Source of the DNA: an uncultured Candidatus Binatia bacterium
Lineage (GTDB): Bacteria; Desulfobacterota; Binatia; UBA9968; JAJDTQ01
Length of the DNA: 64,000 nt
Reading direction: 5' to 3'
NCBI GenBank assembly: GCA_958295985.1
Contig: OY282432.1
Coordinates: 682,001-746,000, forward strand
In this document: piece after piece, positions 26,493 to 35,477 of the stretch
How positions within the stretch are numbered: position 1 is the stretch's first letter
Layout: the number at the start of each line of letters is the position of its first letter
The notes under the pieces: generated by a model
What the model saw: the letters and a program-made list of their open reading frames with translations, nothing else
Told to the model about the DNA's origin: nothing
The model's database searches: none
Program-made: the position numbers and the translations under genes

Positions 26493-27602
26493 TCAAGCAG
26501 TTCCTGCGATGGCGTGGCAGCGTTCCGGCGGGACGTGAACCGCCACCGTCTCCCCAACCGTCAACGTCTTGGAGGGATGCACCTTGATGCGCAGGTCCAG
26601 GCCGGACAGTGACAGGATGCAGTCCAGCATCTCGCCCACGAAAACGACGGATTGGACCTCGCCGCGGACCACGTTCCCGGAGCCCTCCTTCCTGTCCTCC
26701 GGTTGAACCACCGCGTCCTCCGGGCGGATCATCAGCGCCGCCGGGTCCCCGCCCCGGAGCCCGCCGGACAGGGTGCAGTCGAAAACGCCCACCGCCGTTG
26801 CCACCCGGCCCATGTGGCCGTCGCCGACGGATTCGATGAGGCCGGGGATCAGGTTCGCGACTCCGATGAACTGGGCCACGAAACGGCCCGCCGGGTGCTT
26901 GTAGATCTCCAGCGGCGAATCTTCCTGCATGATCTTGCCGGCGCTCATGACCGAGACCCGGTCCGCCATGGTCAGGGCTTCCAGTTGGTCGTGGGTCACG
27001 TAGATGCTGGTGATGTTGAGCCGTTTGGTGATGTCACGGATCTGCACCCGCATCTCCTCCCGCAGCTTGGCGTCCAGGTTGCTGAGCGGCTCGTCGAGCA
27101 GGAGGACGCTAGGCTCCCGCACCAGTGCCCGGGCCAGGGCCACCCGCTGCTGCTGGCCGCCGCTCAGGAACGGGGCCGGCCGGTCCGCCAAATCCTGAAG
27201 CTGGGTCAACTCCAGCACCCGCATCACCCGCTCCCGTACCACCCGGCGCGGCGGCCGGCTGCCCTGCCCGTGCACCAGCGGGAACGAGACGTTGTGGAAC
27301 ACGTCCATGTGCGGCCAGATGGCGTATGACTGGAAGACGATGCCGAAGTCCCGCCTGGCCGGCTGGACATTGATCCCGTCCACGCCCGAGAACACGACCT
27401 GGTCGCCGATCTGAATCACGCCGCCGGTGGGTTCTTCGAAACCGGCGATGCAGCGCAGAGTGGTACTCTTGCCGCACCCGGAAGGGCCCAGGAGCACGTA
27501 GAACTCCCCTTCCCGGACCTCGAAGTCGATGCCCGCCAGCGCGCGGACGGCGTCCCGTTCCGCGGTTTCATAGACCTTGTCGAGACCGCTGACTCGTATC
27601 AT
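26493..27602 (-). CDS. ABC transporter ATP-binding protein (PotA/FbpC type)
   Basis: Predicted 369 aa. Walker [10 protein letters not shown], signature LSGGQQQR, Walker B VLLLDEP and the H-loop VTHDQLEAL are all present, and the C-terminal ~110 residues form a TOBE-like regulatory domain with RPEDAVV. This is the energising subunit of an importer of the iron/polyamine/phosphonate class, working with the fused permease (28537-30294) and binding protein (30350-31426). A toxin-antitoxin pair separates it from the permease gene, which is unusual for such an operon. AGGA nine bases upstream supports the start. Confidence 0.93.
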   Translation of the reverse strand: MIRVSGLDKVYETAERDAVRALAGIDFEVREGEFYVLLGPSGCGKSTTLRCIAGFEEPTGGVIQIGDQVVFSGVDGINVQPARRDFGIVFQSYAIWPHMDVFHNVSFPLVHGQGSRPPRRVVRERVMRVLELTQLQDLADRPAPFLSGGQQQRVALARALVREPSVLLLDEPLSNLDAKLREEMRVQIRDITKRLNITSIYVTHDQLEALTMADRVSVMSAGKIMQEDSPLEIYKHPAGRFVAQFIGVANLIPGLIESVGDGHMGRVATAVGVFDCTLSGGLRGGDPAALMIRPEDAVVQPEDRKEGSGNVVRGEVQSVVFVGEMLDCILSLSGLDLRIKVHPSKTLTVGETVAVHVPPERCHAIAGTA

Positions 27603-27656
27603 GGGCGGAGTCCTCGGCAGCCACGAGCCGGGGGTTCACACGCGACAACCATGTCT

Positions 27657-28079
27657 TCACTGCAAGAATGCATCGACCAGACCGCGCGGGGAAACCACGG
27701 TGACGCCGCTGGGCGGGTTTGCCGAGAGAAGCCGGTCACCCGTGACGAGTTGCGCCCGCGGTTCACCCGCGAGCAACGCCCATAAGTGTTTGTCGCCGGG
27801 GTCCGGCGCCTCGGTGACGGCGTCGGGCTCTCGCCATATGGAGTTGGCGACCAACTCGGTGAGCAGCCGGTCAAGCTCGTCAGGAGTCCGTCCGTGAACC
27901 CGGACGAGCACAGGGCGAGCCAACACCTTCGCGTATTCGTCGAGCAGTTCGGGCGACATCAGGTATACAAGGCTGCCGTCGATCATCGCGTTCAGCATTC
28001 GCGCCGGCGGGCTGCTTGAGTCCCCGACGATCAAACCCGACACGACGACGTTGGTGTCGATAACGCAAATCCTCTGCAT
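27657..28079 (-). CDS. PIN-domain toxin (COG1569 type)
   Basis: Predicted 140 aa. The PIN fold is shown by VIDTNVVVSGLI at the N-terminus, SPELLDEYAKVLARP, and the later acidic block APDPGDKHLWALLAGEPRAQLVTGD. The catalytic acids are D8 in DTN, E in LLDEY, D in PDPGD and D in TGD. These proteins are RNases of VapC-like toxin-antitoxin systems. The gene lies 143 bases downstream of a ribbon-helix-helix antitoxin on the same strand, and both are inserted between the permease and ATPase genes of an ABC transporter. Confidence 0.88.
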   Translation of the reverse strand: MQRICVIDTNVVVSGLIVGDSSSPPARMLNAMIDGSLVYLMSPELLDEYAKVLARPVLVRVHGRTPDELDRLLTELVANSIWREPDAVTEAPDPGDKHLWALLAGEPRAQLVTGDRLLSANPPSGVTVVSPRGLVDAFLQ

Positions 28080-28222
28080 TCGCCGGCCCCATCCTCGTCA
28101 CCGAATCCTCGTCATCGAACCGAGTGTCCTGCGCCCTTCGACTTCGCCGGCGCTACGCTCAGGGAGAACAGGCTTTCACGACGGTTGCTTCCGTGGACCC
28201 CAGGCCCGTGGACGAGGCAGCT

Positions 28223-28462
28223 CTACCGCCCCTTTCGGTGAAGCGCCGTCTCCCTGTCCGCCAGCGCCGTCGCAGCGTCGGTATCGAGCCCGGACCCGGC
28301 CCGTGCCTTGGCGACGATCTCCCGAGCTGTGTCCAAGGGCCGGATACCTCTCATTTCCAGGCTCTCTTCGATGATCGAGGCCATCGAACGGCCCTGCCGC
28401 ACCGCTGCCTCCTTCAGGGCCCGGTGTGTCCGGTCTGCAAGGGTAATGGTCAGACGGGTCAT
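28223..28462 (-). CDS. Ribbon-helix-helix antitoxin
   Basis: Predicted 79 aa. MTRLTITLADRTHRALKEAA followed by VRQGRSMASIIEESLE is the classic pattern of a ribbon-helix-helix DNA-binding antitoxin: a short beta strand, then two helices. The C-terminal half is charged and would wrap the toxin. GGAG eight bases upstream supports the start. It is the presumed partner of the PIN toxin downstream; the 143-base gap between them is longer than the usual overlap, so the pairing is likely but not certain. Confidence 0.8.
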   Translation of the reverse strand: MTRLTITLADRTHRALKEAAVRQGRSMASIIEESLEMRGIRPLDTAREIVAKARAGSGLDTDAATALADRETALHRKGR

Positions 28463-28536
28463 GGGTCACACTCCGTTTACTGAAGCACCAAAACACCATA
28501 ACACCAAAGCTGCACCCGTGTCAAGGACACGGACCC

Positions 28537-30294
28537 CTACAGCTCGCGCCCTCCTGCCACGCTTCCTCCCAGTCGCCGGGCCAGGACGCTCAAGGCCGTG
28601 ACCGCCACGATCAACAGCACTGAAAGGGCCGAAGAGGTGCCCGGGTTGCCGGTATCCCACAGATGCCACAGGTAGACCGACAGCACCATGCTGTCGGGGC
28701 CGCGCAGCAGCATGGCAATGGACATGACCTTGAAGCTCAGTATCAGGACGAACAGGAAGCCGTTCACCAGTGCCGGAAGCAGCAGCGGGAACCAGACGAA
28801 CCGCAGCGTGGTCCAGAAACCGGCGCCGCTGCCCCAGGCGGCCTCCTCCAACTCCTTGTGGACCTGCACCACCGCGGCGTTGGTGAAGCGGGTGCCGATG
28901 GGCAGGTAGTTGACGACGTAGGCCAGCACGATGATCCAGATGGTGTTGTACAGGGGGTTGGGAAACGACAGGAAGACTACCAGGAAGGCCACGCCGACGA
29001 CCATCCCGGACACGGCGTAGGGCAGGAACACCACCACGTCCAACACCTTCCGGCCGGCGATGCGGGTACGGTACACGAACCACGAACACAGGATCGCCAG
29101 GAACATGATGGCCACGCTGCTGATGCCCCCCAACAACAGCGTGTTGCCGGCGACGTTCAGGAGCGCCGGAGAGGCGAACAGCTCCCAGTAGTTCTCCAGG
29201 CTGACGGCCGAGAGCGCCTTGATGGAAGGCGGCCGGTAGTACGGCAGCAACGAGCTCCACAGGAGGATCAGCAACGGCAGCACGGCCGCGAAGATCAGGT
29301 AGAAGCCCGCGAACCCCCAGGCCGGCCAAGTCCACTTGCCGAGGGGCACCAACCTCGGCCGGTAGCCCTTGCCCACCACCACCGTGTAGCGCTCGGAGTG
29401 CCGGAGCTGGCGCTGGTAGAGCAGGATCGCGGCCAGGGTCACCGCCACCAGGGTCATGCTGTAGGCAAACCCCAGGCCGTAGTCCGGCGGGAAGGCGCCG
29501 CGTATGGAGTAGTAGATGGTGGTGCTGAACACGAAGATGCCCGAGCTGAAGCCCAGCAGCATGGGGATCTCGAACGCCTCGATGCCGCGCACGAAGAGCA
29601 GGATCGCCACCCCCGCCAAGCCGGGCTTGAGCAACGGCAGCAACACCTTCGAGAAGGTGGTCCAGGTGGACGCGCCGCTGCCCAGGGCGGCCTCCTCCAG
29701 GGAAGGGTCCATGCGCCGGATGGTGCCCGCGATGAGCAGAAAAGCCAACGGGCTCATGCTCACCCCCTCGACCCAGATCATGGCCGGCAGCGAGTAGGCG
29801 CTCAGGATCGGACCGTCCAGGCCGAGCCACCGGCCGAACTGGTTGATGACGCCGATGCGGGGCGAAAGGAGGAAGATCCAGGCGATGCCCTTGACCACGG
29901 ACGGCATGATGAGGGGGATCATCACCATCAGCGGGATCGCCTGACGCCAGCGCATGTCCGTGCGTTCCGCAAGGAACGCCAGGACGCCGCCCATGCACAT
30001 GGCCAGGATCATGGAGCCGACCGCAAACCACAGGGAGTTGAGCAGCATCCGGAAGGTCGCCGGGCTGCTGTAGGCCTCGATGTAGTTGTGCAGGGTCAGG
30101 CCCTTGAGGCTGAACTCGATGTCGCCGACCGAGACGCTCCGGAAGCTGTTGACGACCAGCAGGCTCAGGGGCACGACGACGAGCACCCCGATGACGATGG
30201 CGATGCTCCAGAAGGCGACCAGCCGGAGATCGACGCCAAGGCCCCGGGAGGCCTTGGCGTTGCGCGTGTCGCGCGCGAGCGCGGCGCTGTTCAT
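28537..30294 (-). CDS. ABC transporter permease, two fused permease domains
   Basis: Predicted 585 aa with about twelve membrane spans, two permease halves in one chain as in FbpB/AfuB-type iron or phosphonate importers. Each half carries an EAA loop that contacts the ATPase: LEEAALGSGAS in the first and LEEAAWGSGAGFW in the second. It follows the binding-protein gene by 55 bases on the minus strand. The ATPase gene comes later, behind the toxin-antitoxin pair. The substrate cannot be told from sequence; neighbouring catabolic genes make an organic acid worth considering, although this permease class usually moves iron or polyamines. Confidence 0.92.
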   Translation of the reverse strand: MNSAALARDTRNAKASRGLGVDLRLVAFWSIAIVIGVLVVVPLSLLVVNSFRSVSVGDIEFSLKGLTLHNYIEAYSSPATFRMLLNSLWFAVGSMILAMCMGGVLAFLAERTDMRWRQAIPLMVMIPLIMPSVVKGIAWIFLLSPRIGVINQFGRWLGLDGPILSAYSLPAMIWVEGVSMSPLAFLLIAGTIRRMDPSLEEAALGSGASTWTTFSKVLLPLLKPGLAGVAILLFVRGIEAFEIPMLLGFSSGIFVFSTTIYYSIRGAFPPDYGLGFAYSMTLVAVTLAAILLYQRQLRHSERYTVVVGKGYRPRLVPLGKWTWPAWGFAGFYLIFAAVLPLLILLWSSLLPYYRPPSIKALSAVSLENYWELFASPALLNVAGNTLLLGGISSVAIMFLAILCSWFVYRTRIAGRKVLDVVVFLPYAVSGMVVGVAFLVVFLSFPNPLYNTIWIIVLAYVVNYLPIGTRFTNAAVVQVHKELEEAAWGSGAGFWTTLRFVWFPLLLPALVNGFLFVLILSFKVMSIAMLLRGPDSMVLSVYLWHLWDTGNPGTSSALSVLLIVAVTALSVLARRLGGSVAGGREL

Positions 30295-30349
30295 GGCTTC
30301 ACCGGTGGGCCGTGCGCCCTGCGCTGCACGGCCCGTGGGGTACGGAACG

Positions 30350-31426
30350 TTACTTGATCCCCAGCAGCTTGAAGAAGAAGTCCTCGGACTTCTTCAGCAC
30401 CGCCGGCGTGTATATCCTGGCCGCGGTGGCCGGGTCCACCAGGGCTGCGTTCTGCTCGGTGGCGCCGCCGTCCACCAGGACCTTGGCCAGCTTGCCGGAC
30501 TTGGCGTTCTTGTTGACCACCACCTTGGCGCTCACCACGTCCGTGTACTCGTACTGGCCCTCGGGCGACATGAGGTAGTCGATGAGGAGCCAGGAACCCG
30601 CGGGATTCGGCGCATCCTTCATGATCGCGAAGGAGCGGAACGTCATGGGGAACTTCGGGAAGGCGATCATCTCCACCGGAGCACCCTTGGCCTTGAGCTT
30701 CGAGTAGGTGCCCAGGGCGGGGAACCAGAAGATGCCCACGTCGCCCGCGGCCACGCGCTTGGTCCCTCCGGCATAGCCGCGCCCGATGGCAGGGCTCTGG
30801 TTCTTGACCATCCTGGTGAAGAAATCGAAGCTCTTCTCCCAGTTGAGCTTGTCGGTGCTGCCCCACAGCCACGCCAGCCGGGAAGGGAACTCCTCGCTGG
30901 AGCGCGACAGCAGGGTCAGGCCCTTGTACTTGGCCGAGGTCATGTCGTCCCAGCTCTTGGGGGCGTCCTCGGGCTTGACCAGGTCGGTGTTGTAGATGCC
31001 CTGGACCCGGGGGTTCATGAAGGCGTCCACGTACTGCCCGTGCCTGGGCTGGGTGTTGCCGATGATGTCTTTCATGTGCGGGTACTCGTATCCCTTGAGC
31101 AACCCCTTCTGCGCCAGCGACTCGGTGCCGCTCTCGTCCACGCCCACCATGTCGATGGTCAGCTTGCCGGCCTTCGCTTCGGTCACCACCCGGTTGATGG
31201 TGGCCGAGGTGTTGGCGTCGAACGCCTTGACCTGGAGCCAGGGATATTGCTTGCGAAATCCCTTGAGCCGGTCCCGGAACTCCGCGGCGTTGCTGCCGGC
31301 CACCACGAAGGCGCCCTCTTTCCTGGCCTGCTCGATCATCCTGGCGCGGATGCCGTCCATCGCGAAGGCCGACCCCGCGAACGAGATCAGCGCCGTCAGA
31401 CTCACGAAGATCGAAAGCTTATTCAT
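30350..31426 (-). CDS. Periplasmic extracellular solute-binding protein (family 1, AfuA-like)
   Basis: Predicted 358 aa. A signal peptide (MNKLSIFVSLTALISFAGSA, cut after SAFA) sends it to the periplasm. The body has the layout of iron/polyamine-type binding proteins: EQARKEGAFVVAGSNAAEF near the N-terminus, PWLQVKAFDANTSATINRV, and MSPEGQYEYTD in the second lobe. AAGGAGG lies six bases before the ATG. It supplies substrate to the fused permease and ATPase encoded downstream. No iron-binding tyrosine pair of the FbpA type is obvious, so iron is doubtful. Confidence 0.9.
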   Translation of the reverse strand: MNKLSIFVSLTALISFAGSAFAMDGIRARMIEQARKEGAFVVAGSNAAEFRDRLKGFRKQYPWLQVKAFDANTSATINRVVTEAKAGKLTIDMVGVDESGTESLAQKGLLKGYEYPHMKDIIGNTQPRHGQYVDAFMNPRVQGIYNTDLVKPEDAPKSWDDMTSAKYKGLTLLSRSSEEFPSRLAWLWGSTDKLNWEKSFDFFTRMVKNQSPAIGRGYAGGTKRVAAGDVGIFWFPALGTYSKLKAKGAPVEMIAFPKFPMTFRSFAIMKDAPNPAGSWLLIDYLMSPEGQYEYTDVVSAKVVVNKNAKSGKLAKVLVDGGATEQNAALVDPATAARIYTPAVLKKSEDFFFKLLGIK

Positions 31427-31491
31427 TGCGTCCTCCTTGGATTCGTTGCCTTGTTGCCTTTACCGTGTCGCCCATCCTCCCACCCCCGGAC

Positions 31492-31507
31492 TCCCGCTAT
31501 TGCGGGA
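31492..31507. repeat. Short palindromic intergenic element
   Basis: TCCCGC-TATT-GCGGGA forms a perfect six-base stem inside a phrase (cccggactcccgc...gcgggaacgacgg) that is typical of dispersed palindromic repeats in GC-rich genomes. It sits in the 110-base gap between the binding-protein and Gfo/Idh genes. Confidence 0.5.
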
Positions 31508-31536
31508 ACGACGGGTGCGAAGCATCGGCGTCCATG

Positions 31537-32721
31537 TCACTCGCACGGGACCTGCCGTTCCAGCAGCACCTCGCGCTTCTCTGCCGAGGACCGGAGCATG
31601 GCGAGGCATACCTCCAGGGTAGCCTCCCCCCAGCGACCGTCGTGAAAGACCGGCCGCTCGTGGACCACGGCCTGGTAGAGCTCCTCCACTTCCGCCTCGC
31701 GCCCTCGGCGCCCCACGGAGAGGTCGATCTCCCGGCGTCCCTCCTCACCGTAGACGATGAGGCCGTCGGGCGACTGACGGATGTCGCCCCGCTCGCAGGA
31801 TACCAGAGTGAAGCCGAAGAACGGCTGGCGCCGGGGTCCGTCCCAGACGTGGCTGAACTCCCCCGCGCGGCTGCTGCCGTAGCGCATCTCCTCCTTGAGC
31901 TGCTCCTCTTCGGCGGCGGTGGCGATGCTGCCGAGCCGGCGGCGGACCTTGAGGTTGTGCTCCGGATCCCGAGGCTGCCCGCCCTCGCCCACCCAGTCGA
32001 ACAACTCGGCGGTGTCGAAGAAGCCGTAGCCGTTGTACACCAGCGTGGCCGGGACGCCGTCCTCGAACTCGAGGTGGCAGACGTAGCTGCCTTCGTGAGG
32101 CCGTTCGGGATCCCGGATGTCCGTGGTGGCGCGCACGCTCCGCAGCATGCCGCCGCCGATGAGCCGGACGATGTCCACGTGATGGGGCCCCTGGTTCAGG
32201 ACGACGCCGTGGCTCGTGGCAAGCTCGTGCTTCATTCGCGGACGGTACATGAATTCGTTGAAGTTCCACGAATGGAGCATGCGGAGCTTCCCCAACTCTC
32301 CGCTTTCGACGATCTCCCGGATCTTGCGTATGGGCGGATCGAAACTATGGGTATGCCCGCACAGGAGCAGGGTCCCGTTCTTTTCCGCGGCCCGGTTCAT
32401 GGTCTCGCACTGCTCGATGGACAGCGCCATGGGCTTCTCCACGATGGCGTGCTTGCCGTGGCCGGCGGCCGCGATCACGTGCTCGGCGTGGAGCTCGTTG
32501 GGCGTGGCGACGTAGATGAAGTCCACCTCGGGGCTGGCGCACAACGCGTTGACGTCGTCGAAGGTCGCGGCGCCGTATTCCTGGGCAAACTTGTCCAGAG
32601 CGTCCTTGCGGACGTCCGCGGCAGCGGCGATCTCGATGTGCTCCACCTGCCGCAACACCGGGAGGATCTGCGTGCTCGCCACGCCCAGACCCGCCATTCC
32701 CATGCGTAAGACCCGCGACAT
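31537..32721 (-). CDS. Gfo/Idh/MocA oxidoreductase, paralogue of 13928-15073
   Basis: Predicted 394 aa. Rossmann motif MGMAGLGVASTQILPVL at the N-terminus and the lysine signature IVEKPMALS are clear. It shares several long phrases with the other Gfo/Idh protein of the window (for example FFGFTLVSCERGDIRQSPDG), so the two are recent or co-selected paralogues, probably acting on related dihydrodiol- or sugar-acid-type substrates. It sits 21 bases downstream of a UbiD decarboxylase and upstream of an ABC transporter on the same strand, consistent with one catabolic operon. Cofactor is presumably NAD(P). Confidence 0.9.
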   Translation of the reverse strand: MSRVLRMGMAGLGVASTQILPVLRQVEHIEIAAAADVRKDALDKFAQEYGAATFDDVNALCASPEVDFIYVATPNELHAEHVIAAAGHGKHAIVEKPMALSIEQCETMNRAAEKNGTLLLCGHTHSFDPPIRKIREIVESGELGKLRMLHSWNFNEFMYRPRMKHELATSHGVVLNQGPHHVDIVRLIGGGMLRSVRATTDIRDPERPHEGSYVCHLEFEDGVPATLVYNGYGFFDTAELFDWVGEGGQPRDPEHNLKVRRRLGSIATAAEEEQLKEEMRYGSSRAGEFSHVWDGPRRQPFFGFTLVSCERGDIRQSPDGLIVYGEEGRREIDLSVGRRGREAEVEELYQAVVHERPVFHDGRWGEATLEVCLAMLRSSAEKREVLLERQVPCE

Positions 32722-32742
32722 GCTGCCTGCTCTCGCCCTCCG

Positions 32743-34200
32743 TCAGATCCCGGGAAACGGGATGATGTCCCCGAACTTCTGGATGACCTGCTCCCGCAGC
32801 TCCCGGCTCGACCGGCTCACGCGCGGAAACTTGTCGCGCCATTCGAAGGGCCGCACCGCGCAGATCAGCGCCCGGCTGTTGGTGTGATCGCCCGACGCGC
32901 GCTTGTCCGGGGGCATGCGCGGGTCCAGGGGGGTGCTCCAGGCGCTGTCCACCAGGTCGATGTTGGTCTTGGGGTCCACCCGCGTCATCATCGCCCAGAT
33001 GACCTCCTTGAGGTTGCTGGGGTCGATGTCGTCATCCACCACCACCACGTAGCGGCCGTTGCGCGCCGCGGCCGAGCAGCTCAGCGCGGCCAGGCCCGCC
33101 TGCTTGGCGTGTCCGGCGTAGCGCTGCCGGATGGCGATGACGACCATGAAGGAAGTGTGGCTGTACACCCCGGTGATGTCCTGGATACCCGCGGCCTCGA
33201 GCTGGTCCCAGAGCACCCCTGAGGATAGATGCAGGTCCATCTTGATGGCGCCGGGCCACATGGGCGCCGCGTCCTCCAGGATGGGATCGTTCCGGTGATA
33301 GAGCGCCTTGACCCGTATCACCGGCTGCGGCGCGCCGGTGCCGATGGTGCCCCCGGAGTAGTAGCCCGGCCACTCGCCGAAGGGGCCCTCCTCCCGGGCC
33401 TCCTCCGACGGAGGCGGGATCTCTCCCTCGATGGCGATCTCGGCGCTGGCGGGAATCGGCAAGCCCGTCACCGGACCGCGCACGAACTCCATGGGCCGGC
33501 CCATGAGCCCTCCCACCATCTCGTGCTCGGACCGCCCCCAGGGCAGCTTCGAGTACGAGGTCATGAACACCAGCGGGTTCTGGCCGAAGGTGGCCACCGC
33601 GGGGCAGCTCTTGCCCTGCTCCCAGTAGCGCATGCAGATCAGGCGCCCCTGCTGCCCCGGACTCATCCACAGCCCCAGGAGATTGCGGTCGTGAAGCTGC
33701 ATGCGGTAGGTCCCGGAGTTGACGTAACCGCTGTCGGGGTCCGCGTTCACGAGACTGTCGGCGGTGCCGAGATAGCGTCCGCCGTCGTGCTCGTGGAAAC
33801 GCGGCGCGGGAAACCGGTACAGGTCGACGTCGGCGCCCGAGAAGACGTTCTCCATCACCGGCGACGAATCCACCTCTTTGGGCGCCAACGGCTTGGCTGC
33901 CTTCACCTTGCGCGCCGCCAGCCGCAAGAGCTCCAGCTTCGGCAGGTCGGTGGGCAGCCCCAGGGCCACGGCCACGCGCTTGTAGGAGGCGTAGGGCAGG
34001 CTCAGGAGACGGTAGCCGGGAGGATAGCCCTTGATGTTGTCGAAGATCAGCATGGGAGCCTGGGGTATGAGCTCCGCGGACGCCTCGACGATGGCGCCGA
34101 TCTCACGGTCCCAGTCGGCGCCGTTCACGTCGCGCCACTCGCTGACTTTCTTGGCCTCGTCGATGAAGCCGCGCAGGTCGTCATAGACCGGGTTACCCAT
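32743..34200 (-). CDS. UbiD-family prenylated-FMN decarboxylase
   Basis: Predicted 485 aa. The UbiD fold is shown by the GPFGEWPGYYSGG motif, NSGTYRMQLHDRN, and the C-terminal VVVVDDDIDPSNLKEVIWAM and WSTPLDPRMPPDKR. These enzymes use prenylated FMN to remove or add carboxyl groups on aromatic or conjugated acids. A UbiX flavin prenyltransferase is not in the window. GAGGA six bases upstream supports the start. Its neighbours (bicupin, Gfo/Idh, divergent 4,5-dihydroxyphthalate-decarboxylase-like gene) suggest aromatic acid decarboxylation. Confidence 0.93.
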   Translation of the reverse strand: MGNPVYDDLRGFIDEAKKVSEWRDVNGADWDREIGAIVEASAELIPQAPMLIFDNIKGYPPGYRLLSLPYASYKRVAVALGLPTDLPKLELLRLAARKVKAAKPLAPKEVDSSPVMENVFSGADVDLYRFPAPRFHEHDGGRYLGTADSLVNADPDSGYVNSGTYRMQLHDRNLLGLWMSPGQQGRLICMRYWEQGKSCPAVATFGQNPLVFMTSYSKLPWGRSEHEMVGGLMGRPMEFVRGPVTGLPIPASAEIAIEGEIPPPSEEAREEGPFGEWPGYYSGGTIGTGAPQPVIRVKALYHRNDPILEDAAPMWPGAIKMDLHLSSGVLWDQLEAAGIQDITGVYSHTSFMVVIAIRQRYAGHAKQAGLAALSCSAAARNGRYVVVVDDDIDPSNLKEVIWAMMTRVDPKTNIDLVDSAWSTPLDPRMPPDKRASGDHTNSRALICAVRPFEWRDKFPRVSRSSRELREQVIQKFGDIIPFPGI

Positions 34201-34245
34201 GCAGGTCCTCGCTTCCCGTATCGTGCCGCTCGGTTTCCGCCGCCT

Positions 34246-35286
34246 TCACTCCCGCACCACCGACACCTCCGCCTTGACGCCGTTGCGCTCCAACTCCTCC
34301 AGGTAGCTCTCATGGATGCCCGCGGGCTCCTCGTCGATCATGAGCATGTTCCACAGCGGGTTGGGAAAGCGGTCGCTGGTGTACTTGGGGCTCCGCCCGC
34401 GTACGGCGAAGTGGCGCATGGTGGTGTGGCCGGTGTTGAAGTGCCCGTGATACATGAGGTCGCCGGGGGAATAGATGGTCCCCGGGCGGATCTCGTGGAC
34501 TCCCTGCTCCGCGTCGCCCTCGCGCCACAGCATGACGTAGCCTTCGCCCTCGGTGACGATGAGGATGGCGCCGGGTCCGTGGCGGTGGAAATGGCTGCGG
34601 CTGCCCACCGGGAACTCCTGGATGTGACAACCGTAAGTCGTGTCCGCCAACGTGAAGCGCATGATCCGCACGCCCTTGCCCTTCATGGGGAAGTCGTCCA
34701 GCGCGAACTCGTTGACGTCGGGGATCAGGTTCGTTTCCCAGCAACGGGTGGTCAGCCGCCTGTTGGCGCGGAAGTAGTCGTCCTCGTCGCGGAAGCGGTC
34801 TTCGAATACAAACGGGTTGCGGAAGAGGAAATCCTCGTTGTGGAACATGTTGAGCAGGCGCGGGCACGTCGTAGAGGCCATCAGCCGCACGGGCTCGGCG
34901 CCGGACACGTTGAAGTGTTGATAGGAGGCGTTCAGCGGAATGGCGAACGCGGCCCCGGCGCCCCACTCGAAGGTCTTCCTGGGCACCCCTTCCTGCCACA
35001 CCGAGGTCGCTCCCTGACCGCGGGCCACGTAGACGATGGCCTCGAACAGATGCCGTTGCGGCAGCGTCTGCTGCCCTGGCGCGATCTCGCACACGTAGCC
35101 GTCGGTATCCTGCTGGTCGGCCAGGTTCAGGTAGCACCCGTGCGCGCCCATCCGCGCCCAGGGCTCCAACTCCACGTCCATGATGTCGGGGACGTGATAG
35201 CCCTTGAGCACGGGGATCCCTTCCCGCTCCACGAACTGGTCGTAGGGGGTAGGGCCGAGGTCGATCTTTTCCCGGTGCGGTTTCAT
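34246..35286 (-). CDS. Bicupin protein, possible ring-cleavage dioxygenase
   Basis: Predicted 346 aa from the ATG at 35286 (a TTG at 35325 is in frame; neither has a convincing ribosome site). Two cupin barrels are visible: LPQRHLFEAIVYVARGQG in the first half and SHFHRHGPGAILIVTEGEG in the second, with HFHRH offering several metal ligands. Bicupins include gentisate dioxygenases and other iron-dependent ring-cleaving enzymes, but regulators and isomerases also share the fold. The gene leads a minus-strand operon with UbiD and Gfo/Idh genes. Role in aromatic catabolism is inferred. Confidence 0.82.
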   Translation of the reverse strand: MKPHREKIDLGPTPYDQFVEREGIPVLKGYHVPDIMDVELEPWARMGAHGCYLNLADQQDTDGYVCEIAPGQQTLPQRHLFEAIVYVARGQGATSVWQEGVPRKTFEWGAGAAFAIPLNASYQHFNVSGAEPVRLMASTTCPRLLNMFHNEDFLFRNPFVFEDRFRDEDDYFRANRRLTTRCWETNLIPDVNEFALDDFPMKGKGVRIMRFTLADTTYGCHIQEFPVGSRSHFHRHGPGAILIVTEGEGYVMLWREGDAEQGVHEIRPGTIYSPGDLMYHGHFNTGHTTMRHFAVRGRSPKYTSDRFPNPLWNMLMIDEEPAGIHESYLEELERNGVKAEVSVVRE

Positions 35287-35477
35287 GTGCCTGTGCTGCC
35301 GGCCGAGCAACCTTCCTTTTCGCAATGCAGACTGCGTAACGAGGTTCTCTTGCCCCTCAGAGCCTCATCATTGTATCTTTGCCAAACCCATAGCATGAAA
35401 ACAATTTCAAGGCATACACAACCGGGGACCTTCGTCAAAGCAGGCGGGACCGGTGATCTCATGAAGGCTGCTGCCCT

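Noticed and set aside
28663..30357. A 564-codon open frame on the plus strand opposite the ABC permease
   Set aside because: Its translation is low-complexity (Gln, His, Asp and Gly rich) with no family; the minus strand encodes a clear twelve-span permease. It arises from codon bias in GC-rich DNA.
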